From: Candidatus Vecturithrix granuli
GTDB taxonomy: Bacteria > Moduliflexota > Moduliflexia > Moduliflexales > Moduliflexaceae
Reading direction: 5' to 3'
Length of the DNA: 46,716 bases
Assembly (NCBI GenBank): GCA_000739535.1
Contig: DF820471.1
Location: 200,967-247,682, forward strand
Shown here: in pieces, positions 16,034-24,485 of the stretch
Layout: the number at the start of each line of letters is the position of its first letter
Position numbering within the stretch: the first letter of the stretch is position 1
Made by a program: the position numbers and the translations under genes
Notes under the pieces: model-generated
Databases searched by the model: none
Seen by the model: the letters and a program-made list of their open reading frames with translations, nothing else
Told to the model about the DNA's origin: nothing

Positions 16034-16375
16034 ATGATCAAAGTCAATGAAAGTGAATTCGAATATCGTTTTGGAAATTCCGGCCCGAAATATTTGCTGC
16101 GAGGCCCGCGGGTTGATATGGGGCTGGTGGTGCTCCAGCCAGGAGAAGATTTCCAACGTCACTATCATAACATTGTTGAAGAAAACTTCTTTGTGTTAGA
16201 AGGGGAAGTGGATATTGATGTGGCTGGAACCAAGATTCATGCTGTCCCCGGGGATTTAATTCATGCCGAACCACCGGAACCGCACTATCTAATCAATAAC
16301 GGCTCAGTGGCATGTAAAATGGTGTTTGTGAAAGCTCCCTACGAACCAAAAGATAAAGTTGATGTGACAGAATAA
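16034..16375 (+). CDS. Cupin-domain protein in the lsr cluster
   Basis: A 113-residue single-domain cupin. Motif 1 reads 'PGEDFQRHYHNIVEENFFVLEG', seen in parts as 'RHYH' (two His), 'VEEN' (Glu) and 'FVLEG'. Motif 2 is 'VPGDLIHAEPPEPHYLIN', giving the third His. Together these form a classic divalent-metal site. No LsrG-type gene (phospho-DPD isomerase) is present, and this gene lies exactly between lsrK and lsrF, where the isomerisation step is needed. I infer, without proof, that it performs or assists that step; an accessory or regulatory role is possible. AGGAGG lies eight bases before the ATG. A hairpin of the recurrent AACC-GAG type follows it. Confidence 0.85.
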   Translation: MIKVNESEFEYRFGNSGPKYLLRGPRVDMGLVVLQPGEDFQRHYHNIVEENFFVLEGEVDIDVAGTKIHAVPGDLIHAEPPEPHYLINNGSVACKMVFVKAPYEPKDKVDVTE

Positions 16376-16380
16376 CGATA

Positions 16381-16412
16381 AAAACCGAGTTTTTTCAAAA
16401 AACTCGGTTTTT
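16381..16412 (+). terminator. Terminator-like hairpin after the cupin gene
   Basis: Stem AAAACCGAGTTTTTT / AAAACTCGGTTTTT with a short CAA loop and T-rich exit. It lies between the cupin gene and lsrF, so it should reduce lsrF expression unless read through. Confidence 0.65.
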
Positions 16413-16463
16413 GCCCATGTAGATGGAAATTTTATTTCCAGAGAAGCATAAGGAGAATATATT

Positions 16464-17354
16464 ATGGCTGATTTAGATGGCATCAAAGAAGGCAAAGATT
16501 TTGGAATCGGCATTCCTGTGAAAGCCGAGAAATTTTTTCTGAAAGGCTCGCATTCCCTGGATTGGGGTATGCAGAATCGTCTGGCCCGTATTTTTAATCC
16601 CAAATCGGGGCGAACCGTCATGTTAGCCTTTGATCACGGCTATTTTCAAGGGCCTGCAACGGGATTAGAACGGATTGATTTAACCATTATGCCGCTCGTT
16701 CCCTATACCGACGTGCTCATGTGTACCCGCGGCGCATTGCGCAGCAGTATTCCGGCGGAAACCAATAAACCCGTGGTGCTTAGATGCAGCGGAGGTCAGA
16801 GTATTTTGAAAGAACTGTCAAATGAGTTAGTGGCGGTTGACATTGAAGATGCGGTGCGGATTAACGCAGCAGCGATGGCAACCCAGGTGTACATCGGCGC
16901 TGAATATGAGCACAATTCGATCCGGAACCTGGTACAGCTTATTGATACGGGCTATAAATACGGCATGCCTGTGATGGGTGTGACCGGCGTGGGCAAAGAC
17001 ATGGCGCGGGATGCTCGGTATTTTGGATTGGCAACGCGAATTGCCGCTGAACTGGGCGCACATTTTGTGAAAACCTATTTTATCGAAGAAGGTTTTGAAA
17101 ATGTCGTCAACGGCTGCCCGGTGCCGATCGTGATTGCCGGAGGCAAGAAAATCTCGGAACTCGAGGCGCTTACAATGGCCTATAATGCGGTTTTCCAGGG
17201 CGCGGCCGGCGTTGACATGGGACGCAATATCTTCCAATCCGATGACCCGGTCGCCATGATTCAAGCGGTGCGCGCCGTCGTCCATGACAATGAAACCCCA
17301 CAAAAAGCCTACGATCTCTACGAAACCTTGAAAAATGAAGGTTCGAAAAAATAA
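16464..17354 (+). CDS. lsrF: LsrF, 3-hydroxy-2,4-pentadione 5-phosphate thiolase
   Basis: A 296-residue class I aldolase-fold enzyme, nearly collinear with E. coli LsrF: '[13 protein letters not shown]', '[16 protein letters not shown]', '[12 protein letters not shown]', '[11 protein letters not shown]', '[12 protein letters not shown]' and '[12 protein letters not shown]'. The Schiff-base lysine is Lys203 in '[10 protein letters not shown]', at the same position as in the enteric enzyme. LsrF transfers an acetyl group from the isomerised AI-2 phosphate to CoA, ending the signal. AGGAG lies about eight bases before the ATG. It is the last gene of the lsr cluster and is followed by nested repeats. 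Confidence 0.95.
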   Translation: MADLDGIKEGKDFGIGIPVKAEKFFLKGSHSLDWGMQNRLARIFNPKSGRTVMLAFDHGYFQGPATGLERIDLTIMPLVPYTDVLMCTRGALRSSIPAETNKPVVLRCSGGQSILKELSNELVAVDIEDAVRINAAAMATQVYIGAEYEHNSIRNLVQLIDTGYKYGMPVMGVTGVGKDMARDARYFGLATRIAAELGAHFVKTYFIEEGFENVVNGCPVPIVIAGGKKISELEALTMAYNAVFQGAAGVDMGRNIFQSDDPVAMIQAVRAVVHDNETPQKAYDLYETLKNEGSKK

Positions 17355-17382
17355 TTCCTTCATGAAGATTCTGTAGTGGTCT

Positions 17383-17500
17383 GTCAAGTTATACTTGAGA
17401 TCGCATAAATTTGTGAATTTGAGCAAGGCGAGAAGCCGGGTTTTTTGCGAAAAACCCGGCTTCTTTGGTTTCACAAATATACCCGGCCTCAAGTATATAA
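17383..17500. repeat. Inverted repeat with a terminator hairpin nested inside
   Basis: Outer arms ATACTTGAG (17391-17399) and CTCAAGTAT (17488-17496), plus AAATTTGTGAA and TTTCACAAATAT, enclose a perfect hairpin AGAAGCCGGGTTTTT / AAAAACCCGGCTTCT (17431-17464). The outer unit is a MITE-like element and the inner one matches the recurrent AACCGGG-type hairpin. It probably ends both the lsr transcript and the convergent MFS transcript. Confidence 0.6.
17431..17464. terminator. Bidirectional terminator-like hairpin after lsrF
   Basis: A 15-bp stem AGAAGCCGGGTTTTT / AAAAACCCGGCTTCT with a TGCG loop, lying between lsrF and the convergent MFS gene. The symmetrical T and A tracts suit termination from either side. 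Confidence 0.65.
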
Positions 17501-17575
17501 GCGATGGGTTTGTAGTTCTCTCTTTAGCAAGTTCTTTCGGATGATGGCGGACTACGGACCCATCACTCATGCAGG

Positions 17576-17687
17576 CAGGGCTGTTAAGTTATGTAGATGT
17601 TTGTCGTCTCGACTTCGCTCGATGACCGGAACACCGCACGTTGAGCGAAGTCGAGACGCTATATTTTGCGCGAACTTAACAGCCTTG
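17576..17687. repeat. Family A inverted-repeat element (copy at 17.6 kb)
   Basis: The ends CAGGGCTGTTAAGTT and AACTTAACAGCCTTG are inverted copies. Inside is a stem built from TCTCGACTTCGCTCGA and GAGCGAAGTCGAGACG around GACCGGAACACCGCACG. The element at 42606-42718 has the same length and near-identical interior, so this is a dispersed non-autonomous element. Confidence 0.75.
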
Positions 17688-17778
17688 ATACACTCATGGA
17701 GTTCGGATTTCTCCCTCTCACCCAGATTGACAGGGTTAAATCCATGAATCTTTGTAAGGTTGACAATCTGTTTAAAAT

Positions 17779-19062
17779 TTACGGCAGGGTGCGTAATTTA
17801 GGGGCAAAGAACCAGAGGACACCCGCAAAGCCCAACAAGATCAGGGCGCACAATCCCAGAGTGAGAGGAGCGCCAATGTGTTCAGCAAGATTTCCGCTGA
17901 ATAAACCGCCAATCGGCATAGCGCCAAAAAACATAAACATGTAGAACCCCATGACCCTGCCGCGTAACTGATCCGGGATAACGGTCTGAACCAGGGCATT
18001 CGCTAGATTGTTCACTAGCACTAAGGCCGCGCCAACGCCTAAAAGCGTGAATAAAGAAAGCGGAAGCCAACGTGTAGCCGCAAAGAGCCATAAAACGACT
18101 GGAAACGTAAATGTGCCTATCGTTAACAGTTTTCCTTTGATATTGAATCTCCCTAAGGAGGCCACTCCTAATGCCCCAATTAATGCGCCAACGCCGCGCG
18201 CTGATTGCAATAAACCGTTGGTCGTTTCATTGCCGCCAAGCACCTTCACGGCCCAGGCCGGAAATAATGTGGTAAAAGAAAATCCAAAGATGCCCATAAC
18301 TGCTATCAAAACAATTAAGATTTGGACGATCGGTTGAGTCCTGACATACTGAAACCCTTCTTTCAAATCAACGAACACTGAATTTCGTTGTAGAGGAGCA
18401 GGGTGGGGAGCGATCTCCATGAGCCACAAGGCCCAGATAACCGCCAGAAAGGACACAGCATTGATCATAAAACACCAGCCTGGCCCAAACAACGCATACG
18501 CCAAGCCAGAAGCGGCGGGACCAACGGCAAGCGCTGAATTGAACATGGCGGAATTTAAAGCAATGGCGTTCGTTAAATCCTTGCGATCAACCAGTTCAAG
18601 GAGAAAAGAATGACGGGTTGGCACATCAAATGCATTGGCAGTGCCTAAAAGAAAGGCGAGTATCAGAATATGCCAGGGTTGCACCAGGTCGGTAAAGGTG
18701 AGGATAGACAGCATAAAGGCCAGCACCATCATACAAGTTTGTGTGATGATTAATAAGGTTCGGCGTGGCATACGGTCTGCCACGACGCCAGCATAGACCA
18801 TGAACAGCCATGAAGGAATCCCTGTTGCAAAACTCAGGTACCCTAAATAGGTCGACGACTGGGTTAATTGATAGATTAAATAGCCCTGCGCAGTGGACTG
18901 CATCCAGGTGCCGAACAGCGATACCATTTGCCCCCAAAACCACAAGCGGTAATTACGGTAATTGAGAGCGGTGAACGATTCACGCCAATGAAAGTTTGTG
19001 ATATGGCCCCGGATGTTTTGAGGCGACAGATGTTCAAGCCACAATGACATTTTTTGCGCCAT
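17779..19062 (-). CDS. MFS transporter (EntS/MFS_3-like exporter)
   Basis: A 427-residue major-facilitator protein with about twelve membrane helices. The hallmark loop after helix 2 reads 'GVVADRMPRRTLL' (G-x-x-x-D-R-x-x-R-R). The opening 'FTALNYRNYRLWFWGQMVSLFGTWMQ' is typical of the enterobactin-exporter-like MFS_3 subfamily, which exports small molecules with proton antiport. The ATG at 19062 has AGGAG upstream and overlaps the end of the DHH phosphoesterase gene by 29 bases, so it is the last gene of that operon. The substrate is unknown. Confidence 0.9.
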   Translation of the reverse strand: MAQKMSLWLEHLSPQNIRGHITNFHWRESFTALNYRNYRLWFWGQMVSLFGTWMQSTAQGYLIYQLTQSSTYLGYLSFATGIPSWLFMVYAGVVADRMPRRTLLIITQTCMMVLAFMLSILTFTDLVQPWHILILAFLLGTANAFDVPTRHSFLLELVDRKDLTNAIALNSAMFNSALAVGPAASGLAYALFGPGWCFMINAVSFLAVIWALWLMEIAPHPAPLQRNSVFVDLKEGFQYVRTQPIVQILIVLIAVMGIFGFSFTTLFPAWAVKVLGGNETTNGLLQSARGVGALIGALGVASLGRFNIKGKLLTIGTFTFPVVLWLFAATRWLPLSLFTLLGVGAALVLVNNLANALVQTVIPDQLRGRVMGFYMFMFFGAMPIGGLFSGNLAEHIGAPLTLGLCALILLGFAGVLWFFAPKLRTLP

Positions 19063-20083
19063 AGACTCCTTTCCTCGTTACAACCTGTTGCAATGCCTGT
19101 AACACAAGCTCCTGCACCTGTTCAAGAGATCCGTGAAGCGTACATCCGGCCGCGCGGTGATGACCGCCGCCTTTAGGAGTCAAAGCTTTCGCAAACTTGC
19201 CGACATCAATCGCTCCGCGCGCCCGGAAGGAAATTTTGATCTCATGCTCTGAGGTTTCTTTAAACAGAATCGCCACCTTAACGCCCTGTGTGAACGCATA
19301 GTGGGTGATAATGCCATCGGTTTCTTCGATGTCGGCCTGGGCCTGCTTGAGCATGTCCTGAGTGACAACGCCCCAGATAATCTGCCCCGTCTCATCCCGT
19401 TGCAGCGTGTGCAGCACCGCGCTAAGCAATTGAAGCGAAGAATATGGCTTTTCCAGAAACAGGCGTTCCGCCACAGCCGAAAAGTCAAAACCGGTTTCTA
19501 ACAGTTTAGCGGCGATACGCAGAGTTTTTGCAGTGGTATTGGGATAACGAAATGAACCGGTGTCATAGATCATACCGCCGTACAAACAGGCGGCGATGTC
19601 CGGCGTAAGTGTAAGATTCCAGCCCGGGTGCTCAAAAAAATCGTACAACATTTCAGCCACGGAACAGATAGCAGGATCGATCCAGGAAATCTGCTCAATA
19701 CCCTGAGCGCGGCTCTGATGATGATCGATCGTGATAATCGCCCGACACTTTTTCAGCACCGGCAAGACCGCGCCGATCCGATCGGTTCCGGTGTCAAGCA
19801 CAAATCCTACCTGAAATTGACGAGCTTGAATCGTCTCGCAGGGCGTGATAATGTCAACATGCGGGAAAAATCCATAGTGCGCCGGCGGCATGGCGTCATT
19901 GGCAATCACGATTTCTACGCCTTGCGCCGTCTTGTCATGCCGTTTTTGCTGCCAGAGCATGTCGTACAGCGCAAGTTCTGAACCTAACGAATCGCCGTCA
20001 GGCACATCCTGACCGGTAATTAAAATACTGCTCGCGGCATGAATTGCATGTTTGATGTCATATAAAATCTGATCTGAATTCAT
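19034..20083 (-). CDS. nrnA: DHH/DHHA1 phosphoesterase (NrnA-like)
   Basis: A 349-residue DHH-family phosphoesterase. The Mn-binding motifs are visible in order: 'DVPDGDSLGSELALY' (motif I), 'VLDTGTDRIG' (motif II), 'TIDHHQS' (the DHH motif) and 'GMIYDTGSF'. The C-terminal DHHA1 motif follows in 'PKGGGHHRAAG'. NrnA proteins degrade short oligoribonucleotides and dephosphorylate pAp in the cytoplasm. The start has AGGA close upstream. It is preceded by an inverted-repeat spacer and hemW, and is followed by an overlapping MFS gene. Distinguishing NrnA from other DHH hydrolases needs a family comparison. Confidence 0.88.
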   Translation of the reverse strand: MNSDQILYDIKHAIHAASSILITGQDVPDGDSLGSELALYDMLWQQKRHDKTAQGVEIVIANDAMPPAHYGFFPHVDIITPCETIQARQFQVGFVLDTGTDRIGAVLPVLKKCRAIITIDHHQSRAQGIEQISWIDPAICSVAEMLYDFFEHPGWNLTLTPDIAACLYGGMIYDTGSFRYPNTTAKTLRIAAKLLETGFDFSAVAERLFLEKPYSSLQLLSAVLHTLQRDETGQIIWGVVTQDMLKQAQADIEETDGIITHYAFTQGVKVAILFKETSEHEIKISFRARGAIDVGKFAKALTPKGGGHHRAAGCTLHGSLEQVQELVLQALQQVVTRKGVYGAKNVIVA

Positions 20084-20090
20084 GATTCCT

Positions 20091-20169
20091 TTTCTCGCAA
20101 AGTCCGCGAAGCTCGCAAAGCCGGTTAATCCGAATTCTTTGCAAGTATAGCAGGTTTTGCGTGAAACTG
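20091..20169. repeat. Inverted repeat, family E, between hemW and the DHH gene
   Basis: TTTCTCGCAAAGTCCGCG and the repeated CTCGCAAAGCC on the left face a degraded inverted copy ending TTTTGCGTGAAACTG. It shares the CTCGCAAAG-CCGC core of the element at 1092-1160. Confidence 0.45.
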
Positions 20170-20185
20170 ACTGGAATATTCCGGG

Positions 20186-21334
20186 TTACAACAGAAATTC
20201 TTGAAAGACCTCGTTTGACAAAAGAACGCCTCTGAATGTGAGTCGTATATGATTCTTATATCTTTCAATCAAGTTCAGATCGTAAAGTTTGTCAAGTGTA
20301 TTTACATGAAACTCTTCCAGAGCAATCCCGAACCGTCGGGAAAATGCCGTCAGATCTATCCCCTCGATCAGGCGCAAATTCATCATGATGGTTTCTCCAA
20401 TCGTTGCGGCAAAATCTAACTTTTCAATTGTAACGACCGTGGCAGGATATGGAGCATGGTCGGCGGTAGCACAAACGATATAATCTTCGACAGCAGGCGT
20501 ATTGGTATAGCGGCATCCGCGTATATACGATGTAGCTCCGGCCCCCAATCCCAGGTATTCTTCATTGCGCCAGTAGATTTGATTATGCTGGCTGCGGCAG
20601 CCGGGCCGGGCAAAATTGGAAATTTCATAGTGTTCATAGCCAGCCTGAGTTAAGAGGGTAATGCCGGTTTGATACATCGCTAACTGAGTTTCTTCATCCG
20701 GTAATACTAATTTTCCCTGTTGCTGTAACACCCAGAAGGGCGTCTCTTTTTCAATGGTTAAATTGTAGAGGGAAAGATGTTCAGGGTTTAAACATATCAC
20801 CTGTTCCAGCGTAGCTTGCCAGCTTGCTAGATCAGATGTTGGGATTCCGAAGATCAGATCAAGGTTGATATTCTCAAATCCGGCTTCTCTGGCGGCTTGA
20901 AAGCACGAGACAGCCTCTTGAGAGGTATGAATTCGTCCCAGGATTTCAAGTTCGCGATTGTGTAATGACTGTACTCCAATACTAATGCGATTGAATCCGG
21001 CCTGGCGCAGTTGCGGCAATTGGGAATCCGTGATCGTTCCTGGATTCACTTCGATGGTGCGCTCTTGAAGGGTGTCGAACGCCCAAACTTTCTCAGTGTT
21101 TTGGATAAAACGAACTAAGGCTGGCGTGGTTAGAGAAGGTGTACCCCCGCCAACATACAAGGTCAGCGGCCGATAGTCATCAAAAAGATGGCGTTGTACA
21201 TACCAGGCCAATTCCTGACTGAGTGCATCAAAATAGGGCGTAATTATCTCCTCCTTCCCGGCATACGAAACAAAATCGCAATAGGCGCACTTTTTGACGC
21301 AAAAAGGGATGTGAAGATAGATTCCTATGGGCAT
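20186..21334 (-). CDS. hemW: HemW, radical SAM heme chaperone
   Basis: A 382-residue radical SAM protein. The N-terminus 'MPIGIYLHIPFCVKKCAYCDF' holds the CxxxCxxC iron-sulfur motif, seen as 'FCVKKCAYC'. 'LYVGGGTPSL' and 'ISIGVQSLHNRELEILGR' are typical of HemW, and the C-terminal part has the HemN C-domain features ('TIGETIMMNLRLIEG'). HemW inserts heme into membrane proteins rather than acting as coproporphyrinogen dehydrogenase; it lacks the extra N-terminal part of HemN. Two tandem ATGs (21337, 21334) overlap the stop of the upstream hypothetical gene, indicating coupling; either may be used. Confidence 0.92.
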   Translation of the reverse strand: MPIGIYLHIPFCVKKCAYCDFVSYAGKEEIITPYFDALSQELAWYVQRHLFDDYRPLTLYVGGGTPSLTTPALVRFIQNTEKVWAFDTLQERTIEVNPGTITDSQLPQLRQAGFNRISIGVQSLHNRELEILGRIHTSQEAVSCFQAAREAGFENINLDLIFGIPTSDLASWQATLEQVICLNPEHLSLYNLTIEKETPFWVLQQQGKLVLPDEETQLAMYQTGITLLTQAGYEHYEISNFARPGCRSQHNQIYWRNEEYLGLGAGATSYIRGCRYTNTPAVEDYIVCATADHAPYPATVVTIEKLDFAATIGETIMMNLRLIEGIDLTAFSRRFGIALEEFHVNTLDKLYDLNLIERYKNHIRLTFRGVLLSNEVFQEFLL

Positions 21335-21693
21335 CATGGGAGAAGGTAGCCCGCCAGATTGTGAGCACTGTAACGACAGTCCGGGTGCTGGGATTTGAGT
21401 TTGTGGCCAATCAGGGCGATTAACCGTTTTACACCGGCGGTTTTCTCTGGAGACGTTAACGGATCTAAACGTACCGTGACACGCTCCATTTCCTGCTGTG
21501 TAAGAACCATGTAAAACACGTGTAAAATGCGATCTTCTACTACAATGCTTTCCAATAGAACTCTGTCTTTCTCCTGATTGATGAACACATCTTTCACCTT
21601 GAAAATCGTGTCGTCTTGCCTTCGCGAGATAACTTCAAAGTGTTGATAAAATTTTTCGACAGAAACCGGACCTTCGATAACAATATGGGGCAT
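21334..21693 (-). CDS. Hypothetical protein upstream of hemW
   Basis: A 119-residue protein that I do not recognise. It begins 'MPHIVIEGPVSVEKFYQHF' and appears to be alpha/beta, with alternating short strands ('VLLESIVVEDRILHVFYMVL') in the middle and a Cys-containing C-terminus 'HPDCRYSAHNLAGYLLP'. No signal peptide or membrane segment is evident. The ATG at 21693 is preferred over an upstream TTG because the family-like start 'MPHI' is compact, though no good ribosome site is visible. Its stop overlaps the hemW start, so it is co-translated with hemW, which hints at a housekeeping role near heme or radical-SAM metabolism. Confidence 0.7.
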   Translation of the reverse strand: MPHIVIEGPVSVEKFYQHFEVISRRQDDTIFKVKDVFINQEKDRVLLESIVVEDRILHVFYMVLTQQEMERVTVRLDPLTSPEKTAGVKRLIALIGHKLKSQHPDCRYSAHNLAGYLLP

Positions 21694-21708
21694 ACTGCAT
21701 TTCAAATC

Positions 21709-21770
21709 TACGTTTGTAGTAAACGCTTTAGCATTTTTTCACGCTGCTGAAGCGGCTACTACGAACATGA
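21709..21770. repeat. Inverted repeat in the divergent gap before the isomerase gene
   Basis: GTTTGTAGTAAACGCTTTAGC (left) faces GCTGAAGCGGCTACTACGAAC (right) around a T-rich loop. It is an imperfect 21-base inverted repeat in the 306-base divergent gap between the hypothetical gene and the parvulin gene. The rest of that gap shows no gene and no clear promoter. Confidence 0.55.
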
Positions 21771-21999
21771 TTTTCATCTCTTACGTTTATCAAAACATCA
21801 TTCCATGCCTGAAAGATTCGTTGTCGTGATGTGCTGAACTTGTCAAGCAATTGTTCTCCTGGAGTAAAGAAAACATTAATTCTACAAGAAACTGTTTGAC
21901 AAAATTCTCTATCACCACAACAGCTTGCTTTATGTTATTTAATGAGAAGAATGGTCTTCTCAGAAACTTTCGTAACCCGAAATATTGTGGAGGAAATTT

Positions 22000-22935
22000 A
22001 TGAAACGAAGTGTAGTATGTGGTCTTGTCTCTGTCTTCTGTATTATCAGCATGTTCGCTCTGGCTGCTTCAGCTCAGGTCGTTGCCAAAGTCAATAACGA
22101 AGAGGTTCTGCAAAGTGATGTTGACTTTGTGTTTGATACATTTGTGCTGCCTCAATTCCAGGCCCAGAACCCGAACCAGGAATTTCCGGAAGAACAAAAA
22201 ACGCAAGTGAAAAAAAATATCCTCGATCAACTCGTGTTGCAACATTTATTGCTTCAAGAAGCGGCAAAAGTCGGAATTACCGTGACTGATGAGGTTGTGA
22301 ATCAGCGGTATGAAGCCTTCAAAGCGCAACGCCCGGATGTGCCGGAAGAGCAAGTAAAGCCATTCATTAAAAATGAATTGATGATTCAACAGACGGTTGA
22401 CCAGGAAGTTGTATCGAAAATTACGGTATCAGACGAAGAGATGCAGCAGTATTACGAAGAAAAGAAAGAGCAATTTAAAGAACCGGAACAGGTTCAGGCC
22501 AGCCATATTCTGGTTCAGGTTGCCCCGGACGCCTCTCAGGAAGATAAAGATGCTGCGAAAGCTAAAATTGACGCGGTGCTTGCGCAAGTGAAAGAGGGGA
22601 AAGATTTTGCTGAATTGGCCAAAGAAAACTCAGATTGCCCGTCGAAAGAGCAGGGGGGCGACCTGGGATTTTTTTCTCGCGGCATGATGGTGAAGCCTTT
22701 TGAAGATGCCGCATTTGGTCTAAATGAAGGCGACATCAGTGATGTTGTTGAAACCCAATTCGGCTATCATGTTATCAAACTGACCGGGAAAAAAGCAGAA
22801 CGAAATGTGCCTTTTGACGAAGTCAAAGAACAGTTGCAAAAAGGGCTTCTTCAACAGAAACGCAATACCGAGGTCATGTCCTGGATTAATGCCCTGAAAG
22901 CCCAGGCTCAGATTGAGATGATACCGCAGCAATAA
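22000..22935 (+). CDS. Parvulin-type peptidyl-prolyl isomerase (SurA/PrsA-like)
   Basis: A 311-residue exported folding factor. It has a signal peptide (cleaved after 'ASA', about residue 25), an N-terminal SurA-like helical chaperone region (about 27-160) and one parvulin domain (about 165-265). The parvulin domain carries 'VQASHILVQV', 'FAELAKENSDCPSKEQGGDLGFF' (in parts) and 'VETQFGYHVIKL'. It should assist folding of periplasmic or outer-membrane proteins, consistent with the TolC-type gene nearby. The ATG at 22000 has GGAGG six bases upstream; an earlier TTG at 21985 is rejected. It precedes cysS by about 70 bases. Confidence 0.93.
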   Translation: MKRSVVCGLVSVFCIISMFALAASAQVVAKVNNEEVLQSDVDFVFDTFVLPQFQAQNPNQEFPEEQKTQVKKNILDQLVLQHLLLQEAAKVGITVTDEVVNQRYEAFKAQRPDVPEEQVKPFIKNELMIQQTVDQEVVSKITVSDEEMQQYYEEKKEQFKEPEQVQASHILVQVAPDASQEDKDAAKAKIDAVLAQVKEGKDFAELAKENSDCPSKEQGGDLGFFSRGMMVKPFEDAAFGLNEGDISDVVETQFGYHVIKLTGKKAERNVPFDEVKEQLQKGLLQQKRNTEVMSWINALKAQAQIEMIPQQ

Positions 22936-23003
22936 GATGATTGATTGGCGATGTGTCTCGTTCCATGTTGCTGACGCGACACATCGCAGAGCACAACAAG
23001 GAT

Positions 23004-24485
23004 ATGGGGTTGCAGGTTTATAATACGCTAAGTGGTCGCAAAGAACCATTTGTCCCTTTGATGCCGGGAAAAGTCGCTATGTATGTGTGCGGCGTGACGG
23101 CCTATGACTATTGTCACATCGGTCATGCACGTAGCGCAATGGTCTTTGATGTGATCCGCAATTATTTAGAATACAAAGGCTACAAGGTGGTGTTTGTCAA
23201 AAATTTTACTGATGTGGACGATAAGATCATCAAGCGGGCGCAGCAGGAAGGGATTTCGACCCAGGAAGTTGCTGAAAAGTACATCCAGGCACATGATGAT
23301 GATATGAAGAGTTTAGGCATTCATCCGCCGGACATTACGCCGAAAGCTACTGAACATATCGAAGAAATGCTGCACATCGTCGAAACATTAGTGGAAAAAG
23401 GCCTGGCATATCCTGTGGATGGCGATGTGTATTTTTCAGTGAAAAAATTTCCCGACTATGGGAAGCTTTCTGGTAGAAATGTTGATGATATGCGCTCCGG
23501 AGCACGGATTGAGATTGATGAGCGCAAGCAGGATCCGTTGGATTTTGCACTGTGGAAAGCCTCGAAACCGGGAGAACCTTCCTGGGAAAGTCCCTGGGGG
23601 CCGGGGCGACCGGGCTGGCATATCGAGTGTTCCGCCATGTCATCCAAATATCTGGACGTCACCTTTGATATTCACGGTGGGGGGAAAGATTTGATTTTCC
23701 CGCACCATGAAAACGAAATTGCCCAATCTGAAGCGTTTAGCGGTAAACCGTTTGCCAAATATTGGCTGCACAACGGATTACTGAGCATTAATCAGGAAAA
23801 AATGTCAAAATCCCTGGGTAATTTTTTTACCATCCGCGAAGTGCTTGAAAAATTCAGTCCAGAGACGATTCGCTTGCTCATGCTCTCGACCCATTACCGC
23901 AGCCCATTGGATTATTCGGATAAACGCCTGGAAGAAGCCGCCTCTGCCCTGAAACGATTTCATAATACCTTCAATGATGTCCGGGAATTACAGACCTTTA
24001 CCCAACGAGGAGTTGTCTCTACGCAGATAGGATCTGAGAAGCTTGCGCAAGTAGCGGAACTTCCGACACAATTGGAGCAGTTGAGCCGCAAATTTGAAGA
24101 GGCGATGGATGATGATTTTAATACCGCTGCCGCTATCGGGACGCTGTTCGACATGCTCAAAGCGATCAATGCCACAGTGCATCTGCTTGCTGTTGAGCAG
24201 GTTCTGTCGGCTGAAATCTTGACTCTGGTAAAGCAAGGTGTTGAAACCGTAAAAACCCTGGCCGGAATTCTGGGATTCACGTTTGCTGAACAGGATCAAA
24301 TGAGTTCTGAAACTGAGCAGACTATAGTGAATCAACTGATGGAATTGATTCTGGAACTTCGCAAAGAAGCCAGAACGCAGAAAAACTGGGCAATGGCCGA
24401 CCGTATTCGCGATGGGTTAACGCAACTTGGGATCCAGATCAAAGATCATCCCGGCGGTGAAAGCACCTGGACAGTGAAATCGTGA
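23004..24485 (+). CDS. cysS: Cysteinyl-tRNA synthetase
   Basis: A 493-residue class I synthetase that charges tRNA-Cys. The core begins '[16 protein letters not shown]', with zinc-binding Cys in '[18 protein letters not shown]', which also contains the HIGH motif. '[12 protein letters not shown]' is the conserved zinc-site stretch, '[11 protein letters not shown]' follows it, and '[10 protein letters not shown]' is the KMSKS loop. The C-terminal anticodon-binding region is intact. I start it at 23004 because upstream in-frame starts add residues unlike the family, although AAGGA is too close for an ideal ribosome site. It overlaps rlmB by a GTGA junction. Confidence 0.95.
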   Translation: MGLQVYNTLSGRKEPFVPLMPGKVAMYVCGVTAYDYCHIGHARSAMVFDVIRNYLEYKGYKVVFVKNFTDVDDKIIKRAQQEGISTQEVAEKYIQAHDDDMKSLGIHPPDITPKATEHIEEMLHIVETLVEKGLAYPVDGDVYFSVKKFPDYGKLSGRNVDDMRSGARIEIDERKQDPLDFALWKASKPGEPSWESPWGPGRPGWHIECSAMSSKYLDVTFDIHGGGKDLIFPHHENEIAQSEAFSGKPFAKYWLHNGLLSINQEKMSKSLGNFFTIREVLEKFSPETIRLLMLSTHYRSPLDYSDKRLEEAASALKRFHNTFNDVRELQTFTQRGVVSTQIGSEKLAQVAELPTQLEQLSRKFEEAMDDDFNTAAAIGTLFDMLKAINATVHLLAVEQVLSAEILTLVKQGVETVKTLAGILGFTFAEQDQMSSETEQTIVNQLMELILELRKEARTQKNWAMADRIRDGLTQLGIQIKDHPGGESTWTVKS

